Positions 50,091 through 63,196 are shown, counted from the first letter of the stretch. The stretch: DNA of 64,000 nt from Muricea muricata (GCA_963855995.1 OY979717.1:16932960-16996959), one strand, 5' to 3'. The notes: generated by a model not told the origin, from the sequence alone. A program made the numbers and translations.

Positions 50091-50368
50091 CAATCTTGGA
50101 CAAAACTTGTTGAGACACATTGAAATTTTGAAGACAAGATACGCGTGCCCTTCTCGACTGATTTAAATGCTCACAATTTTTGTTGTAAACCCCCCCTCCC
50201 CCAGTTCAATGTTGACATAATTCGACAGCCGCATGTCCGAAGCATAGGTATCATATCAACAACATTGAATTGGGGGGTGTGGGGGGGGGGGGGCAGATAG
50301 AATGATACGTGACCTTCCGAAAATGACATATGATCGCTCATGTGTCTCAACAATTTTGTCCAAGATTG
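50091..50368. mobile_element. M element, copy 15 (G13)
   Basis: 278 bp. Confidence 0.88.
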
Positions 50369-51197
50369 TCTGCGAGTATGCGAATGAAGCTCACGCGTGA
50401 AAACCAGTATAAATGACTTATTCCAGGTTACTTTTGATTTACATACTTATTAAAGGATTATTAACAGTGGTTAAGGAAATTGCATAAGTTGTCAAGGAAA
50501 ATAGCCCAAGGTTACCAGATAATGTATAAAGAGCAAATTATTTGTGAATGGTATACCAACAAGTTCGAGCTTTGTTGGCTGACATGGAGTTTTTAAAACA
50601 ATATAACAGTGATAGTGAGTTGTCTGATGCAGAAATAAAAGACATGGATGGCAAAACAACTAGAATGAGCGAAAACGCGTGTGCTTTGGAAATTAATCCA
50701 ATTTAACCATCAAATTCCATCCGACTTAGAGAAAGACATTACGTAATGTCCTCGTTGTTTTGCCAGTTTAATACTAGACTAAGACTTGGACTATTTCATC
50801 TGAATTTTTTTATAGAACGATTAACCTTTCAAGTTATAAATCTTAGGGGTATAATACAACGGTTAACTGGCATTTTTAACGGTTAACGGCCAACTTAGTC
50901 TTAAAACAATAATTGACCTCTCATCTATAAATAGAAGTTGGAGTTTTAGCCGTTAACCGTCAAAATCAAACGAAAACGCGTGGTTAATCGTCCAAAATGT
51001 TTGTAATTCCATTTTTTTGAATCCTCATGTAAGAAGTAAAATATATCGAGCATTAGAAATTGTTAAATTCAATAAAATGTGTTTCAGTACATTATATACT
51101 ACACGACAGGAGGTGCGAAATAGCCTGCGGTAACACACGAAACAATTTTAATAGACTTTACTAAACACCATATAGTTGTAATTCTATAAAATGTTTA

Positions 51198-52204
51198 TTA
51201 CTTAATCCTTTCTCCTTTCGATCGTATTACTAAATCCAAACGATGGTTCATTGACTCAATACATTTGTCAATTTCAGCTACAGAAAAATTATACATAGTT
51301 CCTTTAACTCGTACTGGGAACTCGTCAAAAGTTTCACAAGTTATATTATCATTTAACGCGTCTAGTCTTAACTTGTTTTTCACGCGATGAAACAAATTCT
51401 CTATTGGATTGAGATCAGGTCTCCTAGCAGGAATTTTCAACTGCTCAATTTGATTCTCTTTCAATGTTTCTTTTACAATATTCGAATTCTGAACTGGGCA
51501 GTTATCTTGAACAAAAAGGTTCGATGCACGCTTGCTTGCTTTTGCGAACAGTATTTTAAATCTACTATTTACAAATAAAGCAAAGAAAGGCCCATGCATT
51601 TTTTCGTATCTGTAGCAGTCAGTGACGCCTTTTCCATGGGTAATGGCAACTAAAAGCTTGAGTACTTTACCGCCACTGCCTTCTTTGCTCCCTTTTGCAG
51701 TGCACCCTTGCTTTAAACTCTCCGACCTCTGACGCCATATTCTTCCACGTGGGGCTCTCGCTTGACTTGCTGGGCTTTTCTTATAGTACTCTTTTCTTCA
51801 GATCAGCTGAACTCATTAATCCCTTTTTTCTGGCTTGCAAGAAATGGTAACCGTGTTGTTTAAGGCAACGTCTAACTGTCCTATTGCTTGCTTGACTTTC
51901 TTGTATTCCTGTCTTTTCCATTAGACGCTTTGACGAGAACTGTCCTTCTTCTTTTCTGAGAATTTAAATCAGCGCAAAAGTTGTCTTTCATCTCGTGCAT
52001 CTAATTTGGTAGGTCAACCACCTTTACGTCTGCGTTTCTCACTCACAGACTTATCCCACCGGCTTTTTCCTTTTTAATTCGATAAATAGTAGCACGCGAA
52101 ACACTTGTCTTTTCAATGATCTCTCCAGTTGATATCTGTTCGTGTTTAGTCCAATACTTTACATAAGCTCTAGTCTCAACGTCTATTATGCCTCTAAACA
52201 CCAT
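51198..52204 (-). pseudogene. Tc1-like transposase pseudogene, B copy 17
   Basis: B segment 50369-52383. Confidence 0.9.
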
Positions 52205-52383
52205 GTTTGTTCTCCACGCAATATCGATAGTGTGGTAAAAATCAAAATCACGAGATATTTAAATCAAACAAATTAATAACAACTTGGTGATTAAATGTCA
52301 AAACACAAATCTATGTGTCTTTGTTAGGTAACTAAAGTTTTCATGAACATTTCGCATGCAAGTGGACCGTCTTGACCTTCAGA

Positions 52384-52660
52384 CAATCTTGGACAAAACT
52401 TGTTGAGACACATTGAAATTTTGAAGACAAGATACGCGTGCCCTTCTCGACTGATTTAAATGCTCACAATTTTTGTTGTAAACCCCCCCTCCCCCAGTTC
52501 AATGTTGACATAATTCGACAGCCGCATGTCCGAAGCATAGGTATCATATCAACAACATTGAATTGGGGGGTGTGGGGGGGGGGGGCAGATAGAATGATAC
52601 GTGACCTTCCGAAAATGACATATGATCGCTCATGTGTCTCAACAATTTTGTCCAAGATTG
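52384..52660. mobile_element. M element, copy 16 (G12)
   Basis: 277 bp. Confidence 0.88.
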
Positions 52661-53489
52661 TCTGCGAGTATGCGAATGAAGCTCACGCGTGAAAACCAGT
52701 ATAAATGACTTATTCCAGGTTACTTTTGATTTACATACTTATTAAAGGATTATTAACAGTGGTTAAGGAAATTGCATAAGTTGTCAAGGAAAATAGCCCA
52801 AGGTTACCAGATAATGTATAAAGAGCAAATTATTTGTGAATGGTATACCAACAAGTTCGAGCTTTGTTGGCTGACATGGAGTTTTTAAAACAATATAACA
52901 GTGATAGTGAGTTGTCTGATGCAGAAATAAAAGACATGGATGGCAAAACAACTAGAATGAGCGAAAACGCGTGTGCTTTGGAAATTAATCCAATTTAACC
53001 ATCAAATTCCATCCGACTTAGAGAAAGACATTACGTAATGTCCTCGTTGTTTTGCCAGTTTAATACTAGACTAAGACTTGGACTATTTCATCTGAATTTT
53101 TTTATAGAACGATTAACCTTTCAAGTTATAAATCTTAGGGGTATAATACAACGGTTAACTGGCATTTTTAACGGTTAACGGCCAACTTAGTCTTAAAACA
53201 ATAATTGACCTCTCATCTATAAATAGAAGTTGGAGTTTTAGCCGTTAACCGTCAAAATCAAACGAAAACGCGTGGTTAATCGTCCAAAATGTTTGTAATT
53301 CCATTTTTTTGAATCCTCATGTAAGAAGTAAAATATATCGAGCATTAGAAATTGTTAAATTCAATAAAATGTGTTTCAGTACATTATATACTACACGACA
53401 GGAGGTGCGAAATAGCCTGCGGTAACACACGAAACAATTTTAATAGACTTTACTAAACACCATATAGTTGTAATTCTATAAAATGTTTA

Positions 53490-54496
53490 TTACTTAATCC
53501 TTTCTCCTTTCGATCGTATTACTAAATCCAAACGATGGTTCATTGACTCAATACATTTGTCAATTTCAGCTACAGAAAAATTATACATAGTTCCTTTAAC
53601 TCGTACTGGGAACTCGTCAAAAGTTTCACAAGTTATATTATCATTTAACGCGTCTAGTCTTAACTTGTTTTTCACGCGATGAAACAAATTCTCTATTGGA
53701 TTGAGATCAGGTCTCCTAGCAGGAATTTTCAACTGCTCAATTTGATTCTCTTTCAATGTTTCTTTTACAATATTCGAATTCTGAACTGGGCAGTTATCTT
53801 GAACAAAAAGGTTCGATGCACGCTTGCTTGCTTTTGCGAACAGTATTTTAAATCTACTATTTACAAATAAAGCAAAGAAAGGCCCATGCATTTTTTCGTA
53901 TCTGTAGCAGTCAGTGACGCCTTTTCCATGGGTAATGGCAACTAAAAGCTTGAGTACTTTACCGCCACTGCCTTCTTTGCTCCCTTTTGCAGTGCACCCT
54001 TGCTTTAAACTCTCCGACCTCTGACGCCATATTCTTCCACGTGGGGCTCTCGCTTGACTTGCTGGGCTTTTCTTATAGTACTCTTTTCTTCAGATCAGCT
54101 GAACTCATTAATCCCTTTTTTCTGGCTTGCAAGAAATGGTAACCGTGTTGTTTAAGGCAACGTCTAACTGTCCTATTGCTTGCTTGACTTTCTTGTATTC
54201 CTGTCTTTTCCATTAGACGCTTTGACGAGAACTGTCCTTCTTCTTTTCTGAGAATTTAAATCAGCGCAAAAGTTGTCTTTCATCTCGTGCATCTAATTTG
54301 GTAGGTCAACCACCTTTACGTCTGCGTTTCTCACTCACAGACTTATCCCACCGGCTTTTTCCTTTTTAATTCGATAAATAGTAGCACGCGAAACACTTGT
54401 CTTTTCAATGATCTCTCCAGTTGATATCTGTTCGTGTTTAGTCCAATACTTTACATAAGCTCTAGTCTCAACGTCTATTATGCCTCTAAACACCAT
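53490..54496 (-). pseudogene. Tc1-like transposase pseudogene, B copy 18
   Basis: B segment 52661-54675, last before the right-boundary M element. Confidence 0.9.
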
Positions 54497-54675
54497 GTTT
54501 GTTCTCCACGCAATATCGATAGTGTGGTAAAAATCAAAATCACGAGATATTTAAATCAAACAAATTAATAACAACTTGGTGATTAAATGTCAAAACACAA
54601 ATCTATGTGTCTTTGTTAGGTAACTAAAGTTTTCATGAACATTTCGCATGCAAGTGGACCGTCTTGACCTTCAGA

Positions 54676-54937
54676 CAATCTTGGACAAAACTTGTTGAGA
54701 CACATTGAAATTTTGAAGACAAGATACGCGTGCCCTTCTCGACTGATTTAAATGCTCACAATTTTTGTTGTAAACCCCCCCTCCCCCAGTTCAATGTTGA
54801 CATAATTCGACAGCCGCATGTATCATATCAACAACATTGAATTGGGGGGTGTGGGGGGGGGGCAGATAGAATGATACGTGACCTTCCGAAAATGACATAT
54901 GATCGCTCATGTGTCTCAACAATTTTGTCCAAGATTG
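54676..54937. mobile_element. M element, copy 17 (right boundary, G10, 13-bp deletion)
   Basis: 262 bp. It lacks 13 bp of the central spacer (GCATGT joins directly to ATCATATC; other copies have CCGAAGCATAGGT between) and has the shortest poly-G. Its left flank is CAGA (B side) and its right flank is TA (satellite side), so it is a hybrid of inner and boundary contexts. Confidence 0.88.
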
Positions 54938-54939
54938 TA
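54938..54939. other. TA target-site duplication, right
   Basis: CCAAGATTG-TA-GATTAATTC: the A unit resumes immediately after the duplicated TA. Confidence 0.93.
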
Positions 54940-56360
54940 GATTAATTCAAAGTTATTTGAACCCATTCGCGAGCTTTTGTTCGCATTTCATCGAATAATA
55001 TTTAATCATACTCTGTCGAGGAAGATCTTGAAGTTGCTTTGAGTGTAATTACATTTTTAAATGTATGTACAAATTTATTCCTAAATAAATCCAATTGAGT
55101 CTTTTGCAATATCACAAATAATAAAAATCGATAAGATCACAACTTGAGCATACAGTAGGTTTCTGGTGCTACGAATTTTAAAAGCCCATATGTTTGTAAG
55201 TAGAACATGTGAAAAATAAATGTGTGTTGAAATCAGCCTTCCCTTATACTCGGAGAAGACCTTGAAATTCTGATCAAACATACATTTCCAAATTTAATGA
55301 CCCAGCTTTAGACGTTCAATATATATCATTGAACTAAACAGATCACTATTTAAATCTAATGTCGAAGAACAACATTATTGCTGACTCTGAGGCACTACAG
55401 AGACGATAAGTATTTAATAAATGGAAATGTTGTTCGCTGATTCCTTAAATGATCACGCAAATTATATTTTGATGTTTATGACACAACTTATATACAGCAC
55501 GTTAATAACCGCATCCTATACATGGACGCATGTGCGCATGGCAATAGTGTCTACCCGGTCGTAATTCAACCACAATCACTGCAACAGCAGAGCATGAGGT
55601 ATATATATACAAATCGGTGTTACTAAATCTTGATGGTCTGATTCGAAGATACAGGGTTTTAGCACTTACGGTCTGGGGGCCGCTTCTACCCTCCCCTATA
55701 TTTCGAACCAGAGGTGGTGGAGTTATGACACAGACGGTTGAGGCAGTCAATTCGATGTCGTTGTCGAAAGGCAACCGCATTTGGTGGGTTGTCGAGGCCA
55801 ACTGTGCGAAGCCATCCGAGTGCCATCCGAGTGCCATCCGTGTGCAAACTTTTATTACAATACCCCGGTCCTTTTCACTATCGTCATGCTGTCTTTTATA
55901 CCGCCATCCCTAGACTAATCCTCCGAAGGTAGCAGAATTTCTCAGCTGACACCTATTGGAACTTTCTAATTTAAATTGGTTACGCTAGTGTGCAATCTCT
56001 TATGATGCTTTTCAATAGCCCTTAATGTAAGGGGTATAGCATAATTCTTTTCAATTATTTATTTGGGGTTTTTTGCAAAAAAAAAAGATGGTTCCCACCG
56101 TTATGAAAAACTATAGCATTTTGAGCACGGTGTTTTGTCGAAATTTTTTCGATGATTTTTTAAAACTGTTATTTTCTCCATTTACCAGAAATTTTGTCAG
56201 TGCGGTTAAGAACGAAATAAAAATTTTCATTTATCAGACTGTATGATACAAAGAAGTTGTGAAATTTTGACGACTTCTTTTCTAAAAAAAATTTTAAAAT
56301 AGACCAAAAGATACTTTGGAAAGGGTCATAATTCTTCCACTTGACGAAAACTATTTAATG

Positions 56361-56434
56361 CATGGGCAGGAATTGATCCTAGCCACTTTTGTTGAGTCAT
56401 TTTTACTTGACCACTGGATTACGTTGGTTATGAG
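56361..56434 (-). ncRNA. tRNA-derived SINE head, minus strand, unit A5
   Basis: Boxes identical to the 2877-2950 copy. Confidence 0.62.
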
Positions 56435-57064
56435 GCTCCGGCAGGTGGGTTTAAGTTGTCTACACGTTTTAGCCTATGCTTAATTCTTAAAACTGACCAA
56501 AGCCAGAACGATTTTTGGCAAAGCTAGGCAGGCATTGTTCCCGGACTCAGTGATTGATTTTGATGGATACATATTGCCGGTCTTTACGGCACTAGACTAT
56601 GTTAGTTACCACTTTCCATGTTAGTTACCACTTTCAAAGGGTGAAGAATTATCATAAATATAAACGCTAGATTAAATCGAAGTTATTCGAGCCCATTCGC
56701 GAGCTTTTGTTCGCATTTCATCAAATAATATTTAATCATACTCTGTCGAGGAAGACCCTGAAGTTGCTTTTGAGTGTAATTACATTTTTAAATTATGTAA
56801 AAATTTATTTCTAAATAAATCCAATTGAGTCTTTTGCAATATAACAAGTAACAAAAATGGGTAAGATCACAACTTGAGCATACAGTAGGTTTCTGGTTCT
56901 ACGAATTTTAAAAGCCTATACTTTTTTGAGTATATACGTAATAAAACATTTGAAAAATAAATGTGTGTTGAAATCAGCCTTCTCTTATACTCGGAGAAGA
57001 TCTTGTAAATTCTGATCAAACATACCGGCTTTTCGAAACATAATGACCTAGCTATAGGTGTCCA

Positions 57065-57084
57065 ATATATATATATATATATAT
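57065..57084 (+). repeat. (AT)10 microsatellite
   Basis: Same D1 locus, in the right-hand A array. Confidence 0.98.
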
Positions 57085-57283
57085 CATTGAACAAAGAAGA
57101 TCACTATTTAAATCTAATTTCGAAGGCAACATTATTGCTGGGGCAATCCAGAGACGATAAGTACTAAATAAATGGAAATGTGTTTCGCTGATTGCATAAA
57201 TGACCACGCAAATTATATTTTGATGTTTATGATAAAACTTATACAGCACGTTAATAACAGCAGCCTATATATAGATGCATGTG

Positions 57284-57465
57284 CGAATGGCAATAGTGCC
57301 TACCTGGTCGTAATTCAACCACAATTAGTGCAACAGGAAAGCATGACGTACATATATAGAAATCGGTGGCACTATAGTATCACCGATTTGTATATATATA
57401 CGTCATGCTTTGCTGTTGCAGTAATTGTGGTTGAATTAGGACCAGGTAGGCACTATTGCCATGCG
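57284..57465. repeat. 182-bp palindrome, unit A5
   Basis: Two private changes add mismatches: GCGAATGG at the left end and GAATTAGGACC in the right arm. Pairing is not strictly maintained. Confidence 0.9.
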
Positions 57466-57490
57466 TGATCATTTGCTTTTCTTGTTTTAA

Positions 57491-57749
57491 AATATCTGCC
57501 TGTACTTAGGGGAAACAGGCAGATCTCTGAAAACAAGAAAGGCTGAACACATCAGAAACGTTAAGGAACATAATAATGGTTCAAACATCGAAAAACATGC
57601 AACGCGAAAATCATTGACACACGGAATTTCCGTAGTCGCCTAACACTAGAAGTCCAGAATCATGGCATACAGCTGGCAAAGACAGGAATGCTGATAACAA
57701 CTCAAAACCGCTTCCTCGACAATGTACAATCTTAATAAAGAAAACATAG
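57491..57749 (+). pseudogene. GIY-YIG relic, unit A5
   Basis: Same disruptions; ATAAAG variant. Confidence 0.75.
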
Positions 57750-58185
57750 TATCACCTTATCGTATTTCACAGTGCACATGTATACACGTCATATCTAGCT
57801 TCATTTCACACTTTCACAGTTTATAAATCATTATAAATATACCCGTTGAAGGCTACAGACTGGTGGCCGAAAGCTCGTAAACAAATAAATATATTTTAGT
57901 CAGAGAACGTCTCACCCTTTTCATTTATGTCTAATCCTGGCTACACATCTACGATTTTTAGTGGTTTATATTGTTCAACTATTTTTTAAAGATCATTCAG
58001 TTGAAAACGGGTAAATAATTTAAACCACATAGGGCGAGTGTAATAGCCAACGCGGTCTGGTGATCAAGCAAAGTGGTGCAGTAAATAAACAACGCAGCTG
58101 AACGATAATTCCCTTGCTCGGAATTATTTTTATGTTTTAGAACAATTATAGGCTAGAGTAAACCCCGCTTAAACAATTTAAGTGG

Positions 58186-58268
58186 CAAGGGCGTGATAGC
58201 ATTCGTGTAGTCTAGTGGCCAATGAAAAATGTCTCAAGTCAACGAGTTCTTGGTCAAATCTTGCCCTT
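58186..58268 (+). ncRNA. tRNA-derived SINE head, plus strand, unit A5
   Basis: A and B boxes as in the A1 copy. Confidence 0.6.
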
Positions 58269-59736
58269 AACACAAACCCCATAGGCTTTTGTCTGGGGTA
58301 AGAACTATTATAAATATACAAGCTAGATTAATTCAAAGTTATTTGAACCCATTCGCGAGCTTTTGTTCGCATTTCATCGAATAATATTTAATCATACTCT
58401 GTCGAGGAAGATCTTGAAGTTGCTTTGAGTGTAATTACATTTTTAAATGTATGTACAAATTTATTCCTAAATAAATCCAATTGAGTCTTTTGCAATATCA
58501 CAAATAATAAAAATCGATAAGATCACAACTTGAGCATACAGTAGGTTTCTGGTGCTACGAATTTTAAAAGCCCATATGTTTGTAAGTAGAACATGTGAAA
58601 AATAAATGTGTGTTGAAATCAGCCTTCCCTTATACTCGGAGAAGACCTTGAAATTCTGATCAAACATACATTTCCAAATTTAATGACCCAGCTTTAGGCG
58701 TTCAATATATATCATTGAACTAAACAGATCACTATTTAAATCTAATGTCGAAGAACAACATTATTGCTGACTCTGAGGCACTACAGAGACGATAAGTATT
58801 TAGTAAATGGAAATGTTGTTCGCTGATTCCTTAAATGATCACGCAAATTATATTTTGATGTTTATGACACAACTTATATACAGCACGTTAATAACCGCAT
58901 CCTATACATGGACGCATGTGCGCATGGCAATAGTGTCTACCCGGTCGTAATTCAACCACAATCACTGCAACAGCAGAGCATGAGGTATATATATACAAAT
59001 CGGTGTTACTATACCTTGATGGTCTGATTCGAAGATACAGGGTCTTAGCACTTACGGTCTGGGGGCCGCTTCTACCCTCCCCTATATTTCGAACCAGAGG
59101 TGGTGGAGTTATGATACAGACGGTTGAGGCAGTCAATTCGATGTCGTTGTCGAAAGGCAACCGCATTTGGTGGGTTGTCGAGGCCAACTGTGCGAAGCCA
59201 TCCGAGTGCCACCCGTGTGCAAACTTTTATTACAATACCCCGGTCCTTTTCATTATCGTCATGCTGTCTTTTATACCGCCATCCCTAGACTAATCCTCCG
59301 AAGGTAGCAGAATTTCTCAGCTGACACCTATTGGAACTTTCTAATTTAAATTGGTTACGCTAGTGTGCAATCTCTTATGATGCTTTTCAATAGCCCTTAA
59401 TGTAAGGGGTATAGCATAATTCTTTTCAATTATTTATTTGGGGTTTTTTTGCAAAAAAAAAAGATGGTTCCCACCGTTATGAAAAACTATAGCATTTTGA
59501 GCACGGTGTTTTGTCGAATTTTTTTCGATGATTTTTTAAAACTGTTATTTTCTCCATTTACCAGAAATTTTGTCAGTGCGGTTAAGAACGAAATAAAAAT
59601 TTTCATTTATCAGACTGTATGATACAAAGAAGTTGTGAAATTTTGACGACTTCTTTTCTAAAAAAAATTTTAAAATAGACCAAAAGATACTTTGGAAAGG
59701 GTCATAATTCTTCCACTTGACGAAAACTATTTAATG

Positions 59737-59810
59737 CATGGGCAGGAATTGATCCTAGCCACTTTTGTTGAGTCATTTTTACTTGACCACTGGATTACGT
59801 TGGTTATGAG
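59737..59810 (-). ncRNA. tRNA-derived SINE head, minus strand, unit A6
   Basis: Boxes identical to the 2877-2950 copy. Confidence 0.62.
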
Positions 59811-60436
59811 GCTCCGGCAGGTGGGTTTAAGTTGTCTACACGTTTTAGCCTATGCTTAATTCTTAAAACTGACCAAAGCCAGAACGATTTTTGGCAAAGC
59901 TAGGCAGGCATTGTTCCCGGACTCAGTGATTGATTTTGATGGATACATATTGCCGGTCTTTACGGCACTAGACTATGTTAGTTACCACTTTCCATGTTAG
60001 TTACCACTTTCAAAGGGTGAAGAATTATCATAAATATAAACGCTAGATTAAATCGAAGTTATTCGAGCCCATTCGCGAGCTTTTGTTCGCATTTCATCAA
60101 ATAATATTTAATCATACTCTGTCGAGGAAGACCCTGAAGTTGCTTTTGAGTGTAATTACATTTTTAAATTATGTAAAAATTTATTTCTAAATAAATCCAA
60201 TTGAGTCTTTTGCAATATAACAAGTAACAAAAATGGGTAAGATCACAACTTGAGCATACAGTAGGTTTCTGGTTCTACGAATTTTAAAAGCCTATACTTT
60301 TGTGAGTATATACGTAATAAAACATTTGAAAAATAAATGTGTGTTGAAATCAGCCTTCTCTTATACTCGGAGAAGATCTTGTAAATTCTGATCAAACATA
60401 CCGGCTTTTCGAAACATAATGACCTAGCTATAGGTG

Positions 60437-60440
<4 letters not shown>

Positions 60441-60470
<30 letters not shown>
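60441..60470 (+). repeat. (AT)15 microsatellite
   Basis: Same D1 locus. Confidence 0.98.
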
Positions 60471-60472
<2 letters not shown>

Positions 60473-60669
60473 TTGAACAAAGAAGATCACTATTTAAATC
60501 TAATTTCGAAGGCAACATTATTGCTGGGGCAATCCAGAGACGATAAGTATTAAATAAATGGAAATGTGTTTCGCTGATTGCATAAATGACCACGCAAATT
60601 ATATTTTTATGTTTATGATAAAACTTATACAGCACGTTAATAACAGCAGCCTGTATATAGATGCATGTG

Positions 60670-60851
60670 CGCATGGCAATAGTGCCTACCTGGTCGTAAT
60701 TCAACCACAATTAGTGCAACAGGAAAGCATGACGTACATATATAGAAATCGGTGGCACTATAGTATCACCGATTTGTATATATATACGTCATGCTTTGCT
60801 GTTGCAGTAATTGTGGTTGAATTACGACCAGGTAGGCACTATTGCCATGCG
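60670..60851. repeat. 182-bp palindrome, unit A6
   Basis: Same form as the A1 copy. Confidence 0.92.
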
Positions 60852-60876
60852 TGATCATTTGCTTTTCTTGTTTTAA

Positions 60877-61135
60877 AATATCTGCCTGTACTTAGGGGAA
60901 ACAGGCAGATCTCTGAAAACAAGAAAGGCTGAACACATCAGAAACGTTAAGGAACATAATAATGGTTCAAACATCGAAAAACATGCAACGCGAAAATCAT
61001 TGACACACGGAATTTCCGTAGTCGCCTAACACTAGAAGTCCAGAATCATGGCATACAGCTGGCAAAGACAGGAATGCTGATAACAACTCAAAACCGCTTC
61101 CTCGACAATGTACAATCTTAATAAAGAAAACATAG
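60877..61135 (+). pseudogene. GIY-YIG relic, unit A6
   Basis: Same disruptions; ATAAAG variant. Confidence 0.75.
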
Positions 61136-61571
61136 TATCACCTTATCGTATTTCACAGTGCACATGTATACACGTCATATCTAGCTTCATTTCACACTTT
61201 CACAGTTTATAAATCATCATAAATATACCCGTCGAAGGCTACAGACTGGTGGCCGAAAGCTCGTAAACAAATAAATATATTTTAGTCAGAGAACGTCTCA
61301 CCCTTTTCATTTATGTCTAATCCTGGCTACACATCTACGATTTTTAGTGGTTTATATTGTTCAACTATTTTTTAAAGATCATTCAGTTGAAAACGGGTAA
61401 ATAATTTAAACCACATAGGGCGAGTGTAATAGCCAACGCGGTCTGGTGATCAAGCAAAGTGGTGCAGTAAATAAACAACGCAGCTGAACGATAATTCCCT
61501 TGCTCGGAATTATTTTTATGTTTTAGAACAATTATAGGCTAGAGTAAACCCCGCTTAAACAATTTAAGTGG

Positions 61572-61654
61572 CAAGGGCGTGATAGCATTCGTGTAGTCTA
61601 GTGGCCAATGAAAAATGTCTCAAGTCAACGAGTTCTTGGTCAAATCTTGCCCTT
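61572..61654 (+). ncRNA. tRNA-derived SINE head, plus strand, unit A6
   Basis: A and B boxes as in the A1 copy. Confidence 0.6.
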
Positions 61655-63122
61655 AACACAAACCCCATAGGCTTTTGTCTGGGTTAAGAACTATTATAAA
61701 TATACAAGCTAGATTAATTCAAAGTTATTTGAACCCATTCGCGAGCTTTTGTTCGCATTTCATCGAATAATATTTAATCATACTCTGTCGAGGAAGATCT
61801 TGAAGTTGCTTTGAGTGTAATTACATTTTTAAATGTATGTACAAATTTATTCCTAAATAAACCCAATTGAGTCTTTTGCAATATCACAAATAATAAAAAT
61901 CGATAAGATCACAACTTGAGCAAACAGTAGGTTTCTGGTGCTACGAATTTTAAAAGCCCATATGTTTGTAAGTAGAACATGTGAAAAATAAATGTGTGTT
62001 GAAATCAGCCTTCCCTTATACTCGGAGAAGACCTTGAAATTCTGATCAAACATACATTTCCAAATTTAATGACCCAGCTTTAGACGTTCAATATATATCA
62101 TTGAACTAAACAGATCACTATTTAAATCTAATGTCGAAGAACAACATTATTGCTGACTCTGAGGCACTACAGAGACGATAAGTATTTAATAAATGGAAAT
62201 GTTGTTCGCTGATTCCTTAAATGATCACGCAAATTATATTTTGATGTTTATGACACAACTTATATACAGCACGTTAATAACCGCATCCTATACATGGACG
62301 CATGTGCGCATGGCAATAGTGTCTACCCGGTCGTAATTCAACCACAATCACTGCAACAGCAGAGCATGAGGTATATATATACAAATCGGTGTTACTATAT
62401 CTTGATGGTCTGATTCGAAGATACAGGGTTTTAGCACTTACGGTCTGGGGGCCGCTTCTACCCTCCCCTATATTTCGAACCAGAGGTGGTGGAGTTATGA
62501 CACAGACGGTTGAGGCAGTCAATTCGATGTCGTTGTCGAAAGGCAACCGCATTTGGTGGGTTGTCGAGGCCAACTGTGCGAAGCCATCCGAGTGCCATCC
62601 GTGTGCAAACTTTTATTACAATACCCCGGTCCTTTTCACTATCGTCATGCTGTCTTTTATACCGCCATCCCTAGACTAATCCTCCGAAGGTAGCAGAATT
62701 TCTCAGCTGACACCTATTGGAACTTTCTAATTTAAATTGGTTACGCTAGTGTGCAATCTCTTATGATGCTTTTCAATAGCCCTTAATGTAAGGGGTATAG
62801 CATAATTCTTTTCAATTATTTATTTGGGGTTTTTTTGCAAAAAAAAAAGATGGTTCCCACCGTTATGAAAAACTATAGCATTTTGAGCACGGTGTTTTGT
62901 CCAATTTTTTTCGATGATTTTTTAAAACTGTTATTTTCTCCATTTACCAGAAATTTTGTCAGTGCGGTTAAGAACGAAATAAAAATTTTCATTTATCAGA
63001 CTGTATGATACAAAGAAGTTGTGAAATTTTGACGACTTCTTTTCTAAAAAAAATTTTAAAATAGACCAAAAGATACTTTGGAAAGGGTCATAATTCTTCC
63101 ACTTGACGAAAACTATTTAATG

Positions 63123-63196
63123 CATGGGCAGGAATTGATCCTAGCCACTTTTGTTGAGTCATTTTTACTTGACCACTGGATTACGTTGGTTATGAG
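63123..63196 (-). ncRNA. tRNA-derived SINE head, minus strand, unit A7
   Basis: Boxes identical to the 2877-2950 copy. Confidence 0.62.

Larger units (their letters stand above)
15016..54937. mobile_element. 39.9-kb composite block M-(B-M)n inserted in satellite A
   Basis: The block starts and ends with a full M foldback element and has outward TIRs CAATCTTGGACAAAA / TTTTGTCCAAGATTG and a TA duplication. By the outer criteria it is one transposon insertion. Inside are 18 B segments and 17 M elements at a ~2.29-kb period, all in the same orientation. The M-at-both-ends layout fits homologous joining of B-M units into one resident M, followed by unequal exchange or rolling-circle amplification. 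Transposition of the entire block as a unit is possible but not shown. Copy number may be affected by assembly. Confidence 0.85.
54938..58323 (+). repeat. Satellite A, complete unit A5 (3386 bp), first after insertion
   Basis: Resumes in phase at the duplicated TA. Private changes include an 11-bp tandem duplication of CCATCCGAGTG near 55811-55832 and a shorter T run before GCAAAA (near 56070). It has a mixed C/T state in the GC-rich block. Confidence 0.96.
58324..61709 (+). repeat. Satellite A, complete unit A6 (3386 bp)
   Basis: Same layout as A1, with T alleles in the GC-rich block and private TATTTAGTAAATGG near 58797. Confidence 0.96.

Noticed and set aside
15016-54937. CRISPR-like or prokaryotic repeat array
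   Set aside because: Units are 2.3 kb with transposase fossils and no short repeat-spacer pattern; everything points to a eukaryote.
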